Shown piece after piece: positions 29,854-38,030 of a stretch of DNA of 64,000 nucleotides; position 1 is the first letter of the stretch, and every line of letters starts with the position of its first letter. Source of the DNA: Microbacteriaceae bacterium VKM Ac-2855 (GTDB lineage Bacteria > Actinomycetota > Actinomycetes > Actinomycetales > Microbacteriaceae). The DNA is taken from the NCBI GenBank assembly GCA_013204985.1, contig JABMLG010000005.1:124001-188000 (forward strand), given 5' to 3'. A program made the position numbers and the translations under genes. Under the pieces are notes generated by a model that was not told the DNA's origin, made no database searches, and saw only the letters and a program-made list of their open reading frames with translations.

Positions 29854-31224
29854 ATGACCGATCCCGACACGCCCACCCGAATGGGCCCTGCATCGCCGAC
29901 CGGCCTGCCAACAGCGATGGAGGCGGGCAGCGAAGAGATCGGAGAGGCCGTCTCGACTCGCGCCGAGCAGCCGCTGATGAAGAAGCGGCAGATCCTGCCG
30001 ATCCTCGTCGCTCAGTTCACGCTCTACGTCGCCTTCGTCGCGCCGACCGCGTTCTCTCTCGCGATCCGCGTCGAGTCGATCGATCCGACGACGAAGGACC
30101 TGGTCCTCGCCCTGGCGATCGGAATCCCCGGCGTGATCGCCATCTTCCTCACCCCCTTCGTCGGGGTGCTCAGTGATCGGACCCGCTCCCGGTTGGGTCG
30201 GCGGCGACCGTGGCTGATCTTCGGAGGCGTCCTCGGCCTCGTCGGCTCGTCGACCATCGGACTCGGAGAGTCAGCCCCGCTACTCGTCGCCGGCTGGACC
30301 GTCGCGTTCCTCGGTTACACCTTCTGCTCGGTGATGATCCTCGCCCACTTCGGCGACCGGCTGCCCGCCTCGCAGCGCGGCAAGGTCATGGGCATCAACG
30401 GAGCCATCACCCAGATCGCTCCGCTCGTGGGTATCGTCGCGGCCGGCGCCTTCACGGCCACTCCGGCCCTGATGTTCCTCGTCCCGGGTGTGGTGGCCTT
30501 CGTCGGGCTCGTCCTCTTCGTACTCACCATGAAGGACCCGCGCGCCACCGGTCCTGTTCCCGTTCTGCGGCCGATCGAGCTCTTCCAGGGCTTCTGGTTC
30601 AACCCCCGCCGCTACCCCAACCTGGGCTGGGTCTGGCTGAGCAAGGCATTCGTCTTCGTCGCGCTCGCTCTGATGCAGATCTACGGCGTCTACCTGCTCG
30701 GCTCCCGACTGGGTCTGGACCCCGCGGGCGTCGCCGGTCTCGTCGCCGTCGTCGGCGCCGGCGGCATCGCCACGGCGATCCTCGGCGCGATCGGCTCGGG
30801 CTGGCTGTCCGACAAGCTCGGCACCCGCAAGCCGTTCCTCGTGGTCAGCGCGCTCACCCTGGCGGTCGGGCTCCTCGTGACGGCGACTATCTCCACTCCC
30901 GGGCAGTACGTCCTCGGCTCGCTCATCGGTTCGCTGTCGATCGGCGTCTACGGCGCGGTCGACCAGGCGATCTCGCTCGACGTGCTGCCGAAGGACGAGG
31001 ACCAGAACGGTCGCTTCCTCTCCACCCTCAACCTCGCGAATCAGGTGCCCCAGGCCATCGGCCCCTTCCTCGCGGCGGCCGTGCTCGGACTGTTCGGCGG
31101 CGACTACAGCTGGGTCTACGTCGTCGCAGCAGCCTTCGCCGTACTCGGCGCTCTGGCGATCCTGCCGATCAGCATCGGCCGCCGAGCGACGCTGTCCACG
31201 ACGAGCACCCGAGTGATGCGCTGA
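29854..31224 (+). CDS. MFS glycoside transporter
   Basis: A 456-residue carrier with a 60-residue hydrophilic N-terminal tail and twelve membrane segments. The SDRTRSRLGRRRPWLIFG loop between helices 2 and 3 is that of MFS and GPH-like sugar carriers. ATG 29854 follows ACGGAG. It starts 52 bp after operator 2 and is divergent from GH1. Its stop codon overlaps a possible in-frame upstream start of the LacI gene. It probably imports the glycoside that GH1 and GH2 hydrolyse. Confidence 0.85.
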   Translation: MTDPDTPTRMGPASPTGLPTAMEAGSEEIGEAVSTRAEQPLMKKRQILPILVAQFTLYVAFVAPTAFSLAIRVESIDPTTKDLVLALAIGIPGVIAIFLTPFVGVLSDRTRSRLGRRRPWLIFGGVLGLVGSSTIGLGESAPLLVAGWTVAFLGYTFCSVMILAHFGDRLPASQRGKVMGINGAITQIAPLVGIVAAGAFTATPALMFLVPGVVAFVGLVLFVLTMKDPRATGPVPVLRPIELFQGFWFNPRRYPNLGWVWLSKAFVFVALALMQIYGVYLLGSRLGLDPAGVAGLVAVVGAGGIATAILGAIGSGWLSDKLGTRKPFLVVSALTLAVGLLVTATISTPGQYVLGSLIGSLSIGVYGAVDQAISLDVLPKDEDQNGRFLSTLNLANQVPQAIGPFLAAAVLGLFGGDYSWVYVVAAAFAVLGALAILPISIGRRATLSTTSTRVMR

Positions 31225-31307
31225 TGAAGACGGTGCGGCGCTCGCCGGCGGCGGTGCACCTCTTCGTCGATGGCGATACGTCGTGTCCGCACTGCGACAC
31301 TGGTGCA

Positions 31308-32297
31308 ATGAACACCGACGTCCGCGCCGCCCGGCCGACCACCAGTGACATCGCGCGCGTCGCCGGGGTCTCGCGGTCGACCGTGAGCCACGTGTTGAAC
31401 AACCACCGAGGGAAGTTCTCCGAGGAGACCGAGGCGCGGGTCCTCCAGGCGCTCGAGACTCTCCGCTACCGTCCGTCGATGGGCGGCCGCGCCCTGGTCA
31501 ACGGGAGGAGCGACGTCCTGGTGGTGATCCTCCCCAGCGTCACGATCGGGTACGCCCTGCAGTACGCCCTCGACCAGATCGTCGCTCAGGCGGCTGAACT
31601 CGGCGTCAGTGTCGTGATGCGCTTCGCCGGATCCGATCTGCGCTCGACCGTCGATGCTCTCCTCTATCTCCGTCCGCTCGCGGTCATGGATCTGGGTGGC
31701 CTCGTCACGGGTGAGCGCCAGGAGCTCGAGCGGGAGGGACTCGCGTTCCTGCCCAGCAGCGAGCGCCTCGCCAGTGAGGGCAGTGTGAACCCCGAGCAGG
31801 TCGTGGGCCGCATCCAGGTCGACGCGCTTCGCGCCACGAAGGCCGGCATCGTCTTCGCCGCACCTCACGACGGACAGGGACCGGCTCCGGCGGCCGCGAC
31901 GCGGCAGGCAGCGGTCGAGGAGGCCTGCCGCACGCATGGTCTCCCCGACGTGCTCACCGTCGCTGTCCCGCTGACAGCCGGAGGGGCGACGGATGCTCTC
32001 CGCGATGTCCTCCATCCGGGTATCGGCGTCGCCTGTTACAGCGACGACATCGCGACCGCCGTCCTCGTTGCGGCCCGCCGGCTCGGATTCGCGATCCCCG
32101 CTGACGTCGCCGTGATCGGAGTCGACGTCACTCCACTCGGTCAGCTGCTCGACCCTCCGCTCTCCAGCGTCCGCGTCGATGTCGCGGCCGCGATCGACTT
32201 CAACATGGAGGAGCTCCGCGTCCTCCTCGGCCGTCCCTCCGCCGCCCCTGTGGGACTGACCGACGTCGTGTCTCTCCATCCAGGCGGCACGGCCTGA
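31308..32297 (+). CDS. LacI-family regulator of the GH1/MFS/GH2 cluster
   Basis: A 329-residue regulator. The N-terminal helix-turn-helix and hinge helix read TTSDIARVAGVSRSTVSHVL and RPSMGGRALVNGRS, followed by a periplasmic-binding-protein-like effector domain. I choose ATG 31308 because GACACT ends exactly 6 nt before it, a leaderless arrangement, and the domain begins there. An in-frame ATG at 31224 would add 28 residues. Three matching palindromes at 29736, 29789 and 32337 are its likely operators. The effector is probably the glycoside or its product. Confidence 0.88.
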   Translation: MNTDVRAARPTTSDIARVAGVSRSTVSHVLNNHRGKFSEETEARVLQALETLRYRPSMGGRALVNGRSDVLVVILPSVTIGYALQYALDQIVAQAAELGVSVVMRFAGSDLRSTVDALLYLRPLAVMDLGGLVTGERQELEREGLAFLPSSERLASEGSVNPEQVVGRIQVDALRATKAGIVFAAPHDGQGPAPAAATRQAAVEEACRTHGLPDVLTVAVPLTAGGATDALRDVLHPGIGVACYSDDIATAVLVAARRLGFAIPADVAVIGVDVTPLGQLLDPPLSSVRVDVAAAIDFNMEELRVLLGRPSAAPVGLTDVVSLHPGGTA

Positions 32298-32336
32298 CCT
32301 CCGCGCTCGTCGCGCCCTCGCATTCCGCTGACGCAA

Positions 32337-32350
32337 GTGACTCGCGTCAC
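32337..32350. promoter_or_regulatory. LacI-type operator 3
   Basis: GTGACTCGCGTCAC, 31 bp upstream of the GH2 start and 39 bp after the LacI stop. It is identical to operator 2 read on the other strand. A second partial half (TGACGCAAGTGA) overlaps its left side. Confidence 0.8.
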
Positions 32351-32381
32351 CATCTCATCTCCCCGTAAAGGAACCGATTCC

Positions 32382-34850
32382 ATGACCCGCACTTCGTTCA
32401 ACTCCGGCTGGATCGTCCGCCCCAAGGTCAGCCCCTACGCCCAGTTGCGCGGCGGACAGGAGGAGGGGGAGCCCGTTACGCTCCCGCACGACGCCGTCAT
32501 CAGCCTGCCGCGCGCCGAGGGACACGCCGAGGGCGGCCGTAACGGCTACTTCCCCGGGGGCGTTTTCGAGTACGTGAAGACGTTCGAGGCGCCGGGGGAT
32601 TGGCTGGGGAAGCGCGTCTCCGTCGAGTTCCAGGGCGTGTACCGCGACGCGATGGTCTTCGTGAACGGAACCTTCGCCGGCCAGTGGCGCTACGGCTATT
32701 CGACCTTCGTCATCGAGCTCGACCCCTACCTCCGCTACGACGAAGCGAACACGATCCGCGTCGATGCGCGGGCGCACGACGACTCGCGCTGGTACACCGG
32801 GGCGGGCATACATCGCGACACAGCACTCATCGTCACCGACGCCGTCCACGTGCCCGGGGACGGCGTGCGCATCAGCACCCCCGACATCGACGCGTCGCGC
32901 GCCGTCGTCGAGGTGAGCACCCTCGTCCGGAACGCGGGGATGCACACCGAGACCGTCACCGTCGAGACGAGGTTGACGGATCCCGACGGCGCCGAGGTGG
33001 CACGCGACAGTGCCCCGGTGACCGTGCGTGCCGGTGGCAGCGCCCTGGTGCGGCAGCGGCTCTACGTCCGTGAGCCGCAGCGGTGGAGCCTGGATTCTCC
33101 CGCTCTGCACCGGGCGCGGACGATCCTGCGCGACATCGCCGACATCCTCGAGGAGCGGGACACCGTCTTCGGCATCCGGACTCTGCAGGTCGATCCCATC
33201 CACGGGCTCAGGATCAATGGCGAGAGCGTGAAGCTCCGGGGTGCCTGCATCCACCACGACAACGGTCTTCTGGGCGCCGCAGCGATCGGGCGGGCGGAGG
33301 AACGCAGAATCGAGCTGCTCAAAGAAGCCGGTTTCAACGCTGTCCGCAGCTCGCACAATCCGATCAGCCAGCCGATGCTCGACGCGTGCGACCGGCTCGG
33401 CGTGCTCGTGATGGACGAGACGTTCGACATGTGGGCCGAGGGCAAGTCCTCCTTCGACTACTCGCTCGACTTCCCGGAGTGGTGGGAGCGCGACGTCGAG
33501 GCGCTCGTCGCGAAGAACTACAACCACCCCAGCGTCGTCTTCTACTCGATCGGCAACGAGATCCTCGAGACCGGCGATCCGCTCGGCTCGGAATGGGGCA
33601 GGAAGCTGGCAGAGAAGATCCGCGAGCTCGACTCCACGCGGTTGGTGACCAACGGAATCAACGGGTTCGTCTCCGTGCTGCGCGATGTGGTGGCGATGAT
33701 GCACGCGCGCGGAGCGTCCGACTCCGAGGGGGGCGTGAACGGCCTGATGAACTCCGCCGCTGACTTCATGAACCAGGTCAGCGCGTCGCCGATGGTCTCG
33801 GAGAAGACCGCCGAGTCGTTCTCGGTCCTCGATGTCGCCGGGCTGAACTACGGCGACGGCCGCTACGAACTCGATCGCACGCTCTTCCCGAACCGGGTGA
33901 TCGTCGGCTCCGAGACCTTCCCCACCCGGATCGCGGAGTACTGGCGCCTGGTCGAGGAGAACCCGCACGTCATCGGCGACTTCACCTGGACCGGCTGGGA
34001 CTACCTGGGCGAGGTCGGTGTCGGTCGTGTCCAGTACACCGACACGCCACCGGCATTCGAGGCGCCGTACCCGTGGGTCACCGCCTGGACCGGAGATCTC
34101 GACATCACCGGTACTCGACGCACGATGTCGTATTACCGGGAGACCGTCTTCGGGCTCCGGCACGAGCCGTACATCGCGGTCCTTCGTCCGGAGAACCACG
34201 GTCGCAGCAGGATGCCCGGCCTCTGGGCCTGGAGCGACTCGCTATCGACCTGGAGCTGGAACGCGCCGGCGGGGTCGCCCGTGGAGGTCGAGGTCTACAG
34301 CGACGCCGATGAAGTGGAGCTGCTGATCAACGGCGAGAGCCGCGGCGTACAGTCCGCCGGGCGCGCGAATGCCTTTCTCGCGACGTTCGACGTCGCCTAC
34401 GAGCCCGGAGAGATCGTCGCGGTCGCGCGGACCAATGGCACGGAAACGGCACGGACTCGTCTCGTCTCGGCCTCCGACGAGGGGGTCCGCCTCATCGTGA
34501 CGGCGGACCGCGTCCAGCTCCGCGCCGAAGACACCGACCTCGCCTACGTGACGATCGAACTCCGCGACCGGGCCGGAACCCTCGTGACGCATCGGGACCG
34601 CCGCGTAGCGGTCGCCGTCGAGGGTGCTGGAATTCTCCAGGCGCTCGGCAGTGGACGTCCGGATAACGCCGAGTCGTACATCGGCTCTCACCACTCCACC
34701 TTCGAGGGCCGCTTGCTCGCGATCGTCCGGCCGACCGGCCCGGGGCCGATAACGGTGACAGCGTCGGCGGACGACTGCGCCCTCGTGAGGATCGCGCTGG
34801 GAGCGTCCTCCGCCTCCGCCACCGCCGACGCCGAGACCGTCTCGGCCTGA
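32382..34850 (+). CDS. Glycoside hydrolase family 2 enzyme (beta-galactosidase-like)
   Basis: An 822-residue GH2 enzyme in the usual order: jelly-roll sugar-binding domain (about 1-175, with RWYTGAGIHRDTAL), Ig-like domain (about 176-285), TIM barrel (about 290-590) and C-terminal beta domains. The barrel shows RSSHNPISQPMLDACDRLG, the acid/base Glu393 in SIGNEIL and the nucleophile Glu511 in GSETFP. All catalytic parts are intact. There is no signal peptide, so it acts in the cytosol. ATG 32382 follows AAAGGAA. A LacI operator lies just upstream. Family members act on galactosides, glucuronides or mannosides; this one is not specified. Confidence 0.9.
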   Translation: MTRTSFNSGWIVRPKVSPYAQLRGGQEEGEPVTLPHDAVISLPRAEGHAEGGRNGYFPGGVFEYVKTFEAPGDWLGKRVSVEFQGVYRDAMVFVNGTFAGQWRYGYSTFVIELDPYLRYDEANTIRVDARAHDDSRWYTGAGIHRDTALIVTDAVHVPGDGVRISTPDIDASRAVVEVSTLVRNAGMHTETVTVETRLTDPDGAEVARDSAPVTVRAGGSALVRQRLYVREPQRWSLDSPALHRARTILRDIADILEERDTVFGIRTLQVDPIHGLRINGESVKLRGACIHHDNGLLGAAAIGRAEERRIELLKEAGFNAVRSSHNPISQPMLDACDRLGVLVMDETFDMWAEGKSSFDYSLDFPEWWERDVEALVAKNYNHPSVVFYSIGNEILETGDPLGSEWGRKLAEKIRELDSTRLVTNGINGFVSVLRDVVAMMHARGASDSEGGVNGLMNSAADFMNQVSASPMVSEKTAESFSVLDVAGLNYGDGRYELDRTLFPNRVIVGSETFPTRIAEYWRLVEENPHVIGDFTWTGWDYLGEVGVGRVQYTDTPPAFEAPYPWVTAWTGDLDITGTRRTMSYYRETVFGLRHEPYIAVLRPENHGRSRMPGLWAWSDSLSTWSWNAPAGSPVEVEVYSDADEVELLINGESRGVQSAGRANAFLATFDVAYEPGEIVAVARTNGTETARTRLVSASDEGVRLIVTADRVQLRAEDTDLAYVTIELRDRAGTLVTHRDRRVAVAVEGAGILQALGSGRPDNAESYIGSHHSTFEGRLLAIVRPTGPGPITVTASADDCALVRIALGASSASATADAETVSA

Positions 34851-34895
34851 CCTTCATCCGCCGGCCGACGGCTTCCTCAGGTGGATGGCCGGCGC

Positions 34896-35714
34896 TCAGT
34901 CGTTCGCAACGACCGAGCCGGTGCCGCGGGTGATGGAGCGCTCACCCAGCGGCTGGGCGGGGCGAGTGTTGCCCGGGTGGGCCTCGTCGACCTCGTCCAG
35001 CTGCTGAGCGGAGAGCTCGATCGGTGTGCTCAGCACGATCCATTGCACGCCCTCGCTGCACGGCGGGGTGGTCAAGCTGCCCTCGTAGGCGTAGTGGTCG
35101 AGCGTGGCCGGCAGCATCGCGGCCACGTCGAGGTCGATCTCGGGGTCGGCATTCGTGCCGACGGTCGCGGCAGCGTTCTCGGCGAAAGCGTCGTAGGCGC
35201 TCGACTCGGCGCCCTCCACGGCAAGGACCCCCACGACCAGGCGATCGCCCGTCTCGCTCTGGTGAACGAAGTGGAACTCGGCAGCAGCCGCGACACCGTC
35301 GACGGTGTGCTCGGAGGGGGTGTGCACATGCATCTGCGCGAGCTCGTAGCTCGTGCCGTCGTACTCGACGCGGGAGGTGCCGTTGTCGGCGCCGACCTGC
35401 ACCGTGTGCCCGGTGTCCTCGACGTCGCCCTCCGAGCGTTCGCTGTCGAGCGTCAGGAGAGGGCCCGCGAGAGAGGTGGAGGAGGGGATGTCGATCGGGG
35501 ACTGCTGCGTTCCGGTCGCGCAGCTCGAGAAGCCGGCGTCGAGGTCACCCCAGCCCGTCGGGCCGGAATCGCCCGCGTACGACCAGTGCGCCGGCTCGGC
35601 TGCGGCGGGAATCGGTGTGGTGGCGGCGGTGCCGGAGCTGCCGGCACAGCCGACGAGGAGGAGGGCGGAGGCCGCGGAGGCCATGAGGAGGGGGAGAGTC
35701 TTGGCGAGATTCAC
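34896..35714 (-). CDS. Alpha-class carbonic anhydrase, lipoprotein
   Basis: A 272-residue exported enzyme. The N terminus is a lipoprotein signal with lipobox LLLVGCAG. The alpha-carbonic anhydrase fold follows: HWSY, GTQQSPIDIP, the zinc histidines in QMHVHTPSEH and EFHFVHQ, and SLTTPPCSEGVQW, which is the active-site floor. It hydrates CO2 outside the membrane. Alpha-class enzymes are less common in actinobacteria than beta-class ones. It lies 9 bp downstream of a 61-residue peptide gene and about 320 bp downstream of a two-component system on the same strand. Confidence 0.92.
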   Translation of the reverse strand: MNLAKTLPLLMASAASALLLVGCAGSSGTAATTPIPAAAEPAHWSYAGDSGPTGWGDLDAGFSSCATGTQQSPIDIPSSTSLAGPLLTLDSERSEGDVEDTGHTVQVGADNGTSRVEYDGTSYELAQMHVHTPSEHTVDGVAAAAEFHFVHQSETGDRLVVGVLAVEGAESSAYDAFAENAAATVGTNADPEIDLDVAAMLPATLDHYAYEGSLTTPPCSEGVQWIVLSTPIELSAQQLDEVDEAHPGNTRPAQPLGERSITRGTGSVVAND

Positions 35715-35723
35715 GGGTCGCGC

Positions 35724-35909
35724 CTAACGTGCGGAGGTCGAGAGGCCGGCGAGGAACAGGTCGACCGAGTCGCCGAGGTCGACCGATGTCGAGCGGAGTA
35801 CCGACCCGTCCAGGAGTACCGACCCGTCAGGGAGTACCGACCCGTCCAGGAGCGCCGTCGGCACAGTGGCGGCGGTAAGGGGCTCGAAGGGAGCGGTGGG
35901 CTGCGGCAT
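35724..35909 (-). CDS. 61-residue peptide with DGSVL repeats
   Basis: A short frame whose middle is LLDGSVLPDGSVLLDGSVLR, three DGSVL units encoded by a 15-18-bp DNA repeat (GAGTACCGACCCGTC on the + strand). It ends in DLFLAGLSTSAR. GAAGGAC stands at a proper distance before the ATG and the stop lies 9 bp before the carbonic anhydrase gene, so translation is plausible. I recognise no family. It has no cysteines and no signal peptide. It might be a small regulator, a peptide precursor or a chance frame kept open by the repeat. Confidence 0.4.
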   Translation of the reverse strand: MPQPTAPFEPLTAATVPTALLDGSVLPDGSVLLDGSVLRSTSVDLGDSVDLFLAGLSTSAR

Positions 35910-36035
35910 TTTCGTGTCCTTCAGGTGGGGCGACGCGGGGTGCGTCGCTGTCCTTCGAGACTCGCGGAGTGCTCGGCTGCGCTCATCGTCCACGAGGAGC
36001 GACCTGCGTCGTCCCGATGCAGTAGAGCCGTGTCT

Positions 36036-36698
36036 TTACGCGGGAAAGCCCGCTCGATAGGCGAACGACACGAGCTGGGCGCGGTCGCGGGCGCCGACCT
36101 TGGCCATAGCCCGGTTCGCGTGCGTCTTCACCGTGAACGGCGAGACGAACAGCTCCCCGGCGATCGTGGCGTTGTCCAGCCCCGTGGCGATCGCGGCGAC
36201 GATCTCGCGCTCGCGCGGAGTGAGGACCGAGAAGCGGTCGAGCATCGCGGTATCGACGGCTGGGGAGGCGGCCTGGGCCGAGACGTGACCGATGAGCACC
36301 GCGCTGGCCGCGCTCGACAGGGCACCGCCTCCGGCCGCTACCTCGCGAATGCCGTCGGCCAGAGCGGCGGGACCGACCCCCTTGCTGAGGAAGCCGTTGG
36401 CCCCCGCGCGCAGGGCCGTGAGGACGTTCTCGTCGTTGTCGAAGGTCGTCAGGACGACGATGCGCAGCTCACGGGCGGAGTAGTGCTCGCGCAGGCGGCG
36501 CGTGGTCTCGACTCCGTCGATACCTGGCATACGGATGTCCATCAGCACGACATCGACGTCGAGAGCCCCGATCGACTGCAGCGCCTCGAGCCCATCGCCT
36601 GCCGACCCGACGACGTCGATTCCGTCCTGCCGCGCGAGGATCGCCTGCAGGCCCTCGCGGATCATCTCCTGATCGTCGACGATCATCACGCGCACCAT
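36036..36698 (-). CDS. NarL/LuxR-type response regulator
   Basis: A 220-residue response regulator. The receiver domain holds the acidic pair in IVDDQEM, phospho-acceptor Asp in VLMDIRMPGIDGVE and Lys in FLSKGVG. The C-terminal LuxR helix-turn-helix reads LTPREREIVAAIATGLDNAT. The ATG overlaps the sensor kinase stop by one base. It forms a two-component pair with that kinase. The carbonic anhydrase and the small peptide gene follow on the same strand and may be part of, or controlled by, this system. Confidence 0.92.
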   Translation of the reverse strand: MVRVMIVDDQEMIREGLQAILARQDGIDVVGSAGDGLEALQSIGALDVDVVLMDIRMPGIDGVETTRRLREHYSARELRIVVLTTFDNDENVLTALRAGANGFLSKGVGPAALADGIREVAAGGGALSSAASAVLIGHVSAQAASPAVDTAMLDRFSVLTPREREIVAAIATGLDNATIAGELFVSPFTVKTHANRAMAKVGARDRAQLVSFAYRAGFPA

Positions 36699-37921
36699 CA
36701 GGTCCGTCTTCCTTCCAGACGCAGCTGCGCCACGACGCGGTAGTCACGGTCGGTCTCATCGATTCGGAGGGTGCCTCCGGCCGAATGGGCGCGCTCGCGC
36801 ATGCCGATCAGCCCGAAGCCTCGTCGTCCGGGGGCTCGCGCGGTGTCGCAACTGTTCGAGACGATGATCGTGAGCAGTCCTCTCTCGGCGCTGACCGTGA
36901 CGGAGGCGGGGCCGGTGCCGTGTCTCTGCGCGTTCGTGAGCGCCTCCTGGGCGATGCGGTACGCCGCGGTCGAGACCTCGGGGTCGAGCCCCGCCGGTGG
37001 ATCGATCAGCTCGGCCTCGACGACGACGCCGGCTGCCCGGTACGACTCGATCAGCGCCGGTATCCGGGCGAAGTCGGGCGTCGGCGCCGAGTCGCCGGGG
37101 TCGGAGTCGGAGCGGAGCACGCGCAGGACGCGCTGCGTCTCGTACAGGACCGCCTGCACGCTCGTCCTGGCCTGCTCGAGTGAGGTTCGGGACGCGTGGG
37201 CAGCGTCGGGGAGGTTCACTTCCGCGACCCCGAGGTGGATGCCGAGGACGGCGATCTCGTGACCGACCACGTCGTGCAGATCGCGGGCGATACTCAGGCG
37301 CTCCTCGGCCACACGCCGATGGGCGTCCGCGTCGCGGACGGCGATCGCCTCGAGGGCGCGGCTCTCCACCTCCTGCTGGAACTGCGCGTAGCTGCGCAGC
37401 GCCGCGCCGGCGGAGGCGAAGGCGAAGGACACGGCCAGCGCGACGCCGGCCGTCGGGTTGACCCAGCCTCGGTCCTCGAAGACCGCTATCGCGGCATAAC
37501 TGACGAGGCCGAGGACGGCGCCGACGAGGGGACCGGAGAGCCCGCGGAGTGCGATCGAGAACCCGGTGAAGACCGCGAGGTTCCACGGAACGAGCGGATC
37601 CGTGCCGAGAGCGGTCGAGGAGATCGGGCCGAAGGCGAGGACAACGGTGCCGACCCAGAGCCTCGTCCGGTCTTCGGCGATCCTGGTCGGGAGGAGGTCG
37701 CGGACGATGGCGACGCCGAGGAGGGCGACGATCAGGCTGACGTATCCGCCGATCCCCGGTACGGTCCCCGCTCCGACGGCGAACCCGTTGATGATGAGCG
37801 CCACGAGTGCCGTGGCGCTCGCGGTCACGGTCACGGCGAGCGCGGTGAGATCGAGCCAGCGGATGCGGCGCGTCGACGAGCGACCGCGCGCGCCGAGCTG
37901 GAGCAGGAACGAGGATGCCAC
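36698..37921 (-). CDS. Membrane-bound sensor histidine kinase (HisKA_3)
   Basis: A 407-residue kinase. About six membrane segments fill the first 160 residues without a large outside loop, so it may sense a signal in the membrane. The HisKA_3 phospho-acceptor is in SIARDLHDVVGHEIAVLG, and the ATP-binding domain has AQEALTNAQRHG and GFGLIGMRERA. GTG 37921 is the best start because conserved sequence begins there and no membrane segment precedes it. It pairs with the overlapping NarL-type regulator. The signal is unknown. Confidence 0.88.
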   Translation of the reverse strand: MASSFLLQLGARGRSSTRRIRWLDLTALAVTVTASATALVALIINGFAVGAGTVPGIGGYVSLIVALLGVAIVRDLLPTRIAEDRTRLWVGTVVLAFGPISSTALGTDPLVPWNLAVFTGFSIALRGLSGPLVGAVLGLVSYAAIAVFEDRGWVNPTAGVALAVSFAFASAGAALRSYAQFQQEVESRALEAIAVRDADAHRRVAEERLSIARDLHDVVGHEIAVLGIHLGVAEVNLPDAAHASRTSLEQARTSVQAVLYETQRVLRVLRSDSDPGDSAPTPDFARIPALIESYRAAGVVVEAELIDPPAGLDPEVSTAAYRIAQEALTNAQRHGTGPASVTVSAERGLLTIIVSNSCDTARAPGRRGFGLIGMRERAHSAGGTLRIDETDRDYRVVAQLRLEGRRT

Positions 37922-38030
37922 ACCCCCATCGTCACAGGAGCGCCCTTCCGGCCTGTACTCCGTTCGCAGTACTCGGGCGACGCGCATTCCTCGCTCGGGT
38001 GGCACCTCGACGCTGGCGGCGACGACCGCG

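Noticed and set aside
31224-31307. Longer LacI protein starting at ATG 31224
   Set aside because: The overlap with the MFS stop is attractive, but the extra 28 residues look non-conserved and the leaderless signal GACACT points to 31308.
35724-35909. Lanthipeptide or other RiPP precursor
   Set aside because: No cysteine, no recognisable leader motif and no modifying enzyme nearby. Kept only as an unknown small frame.
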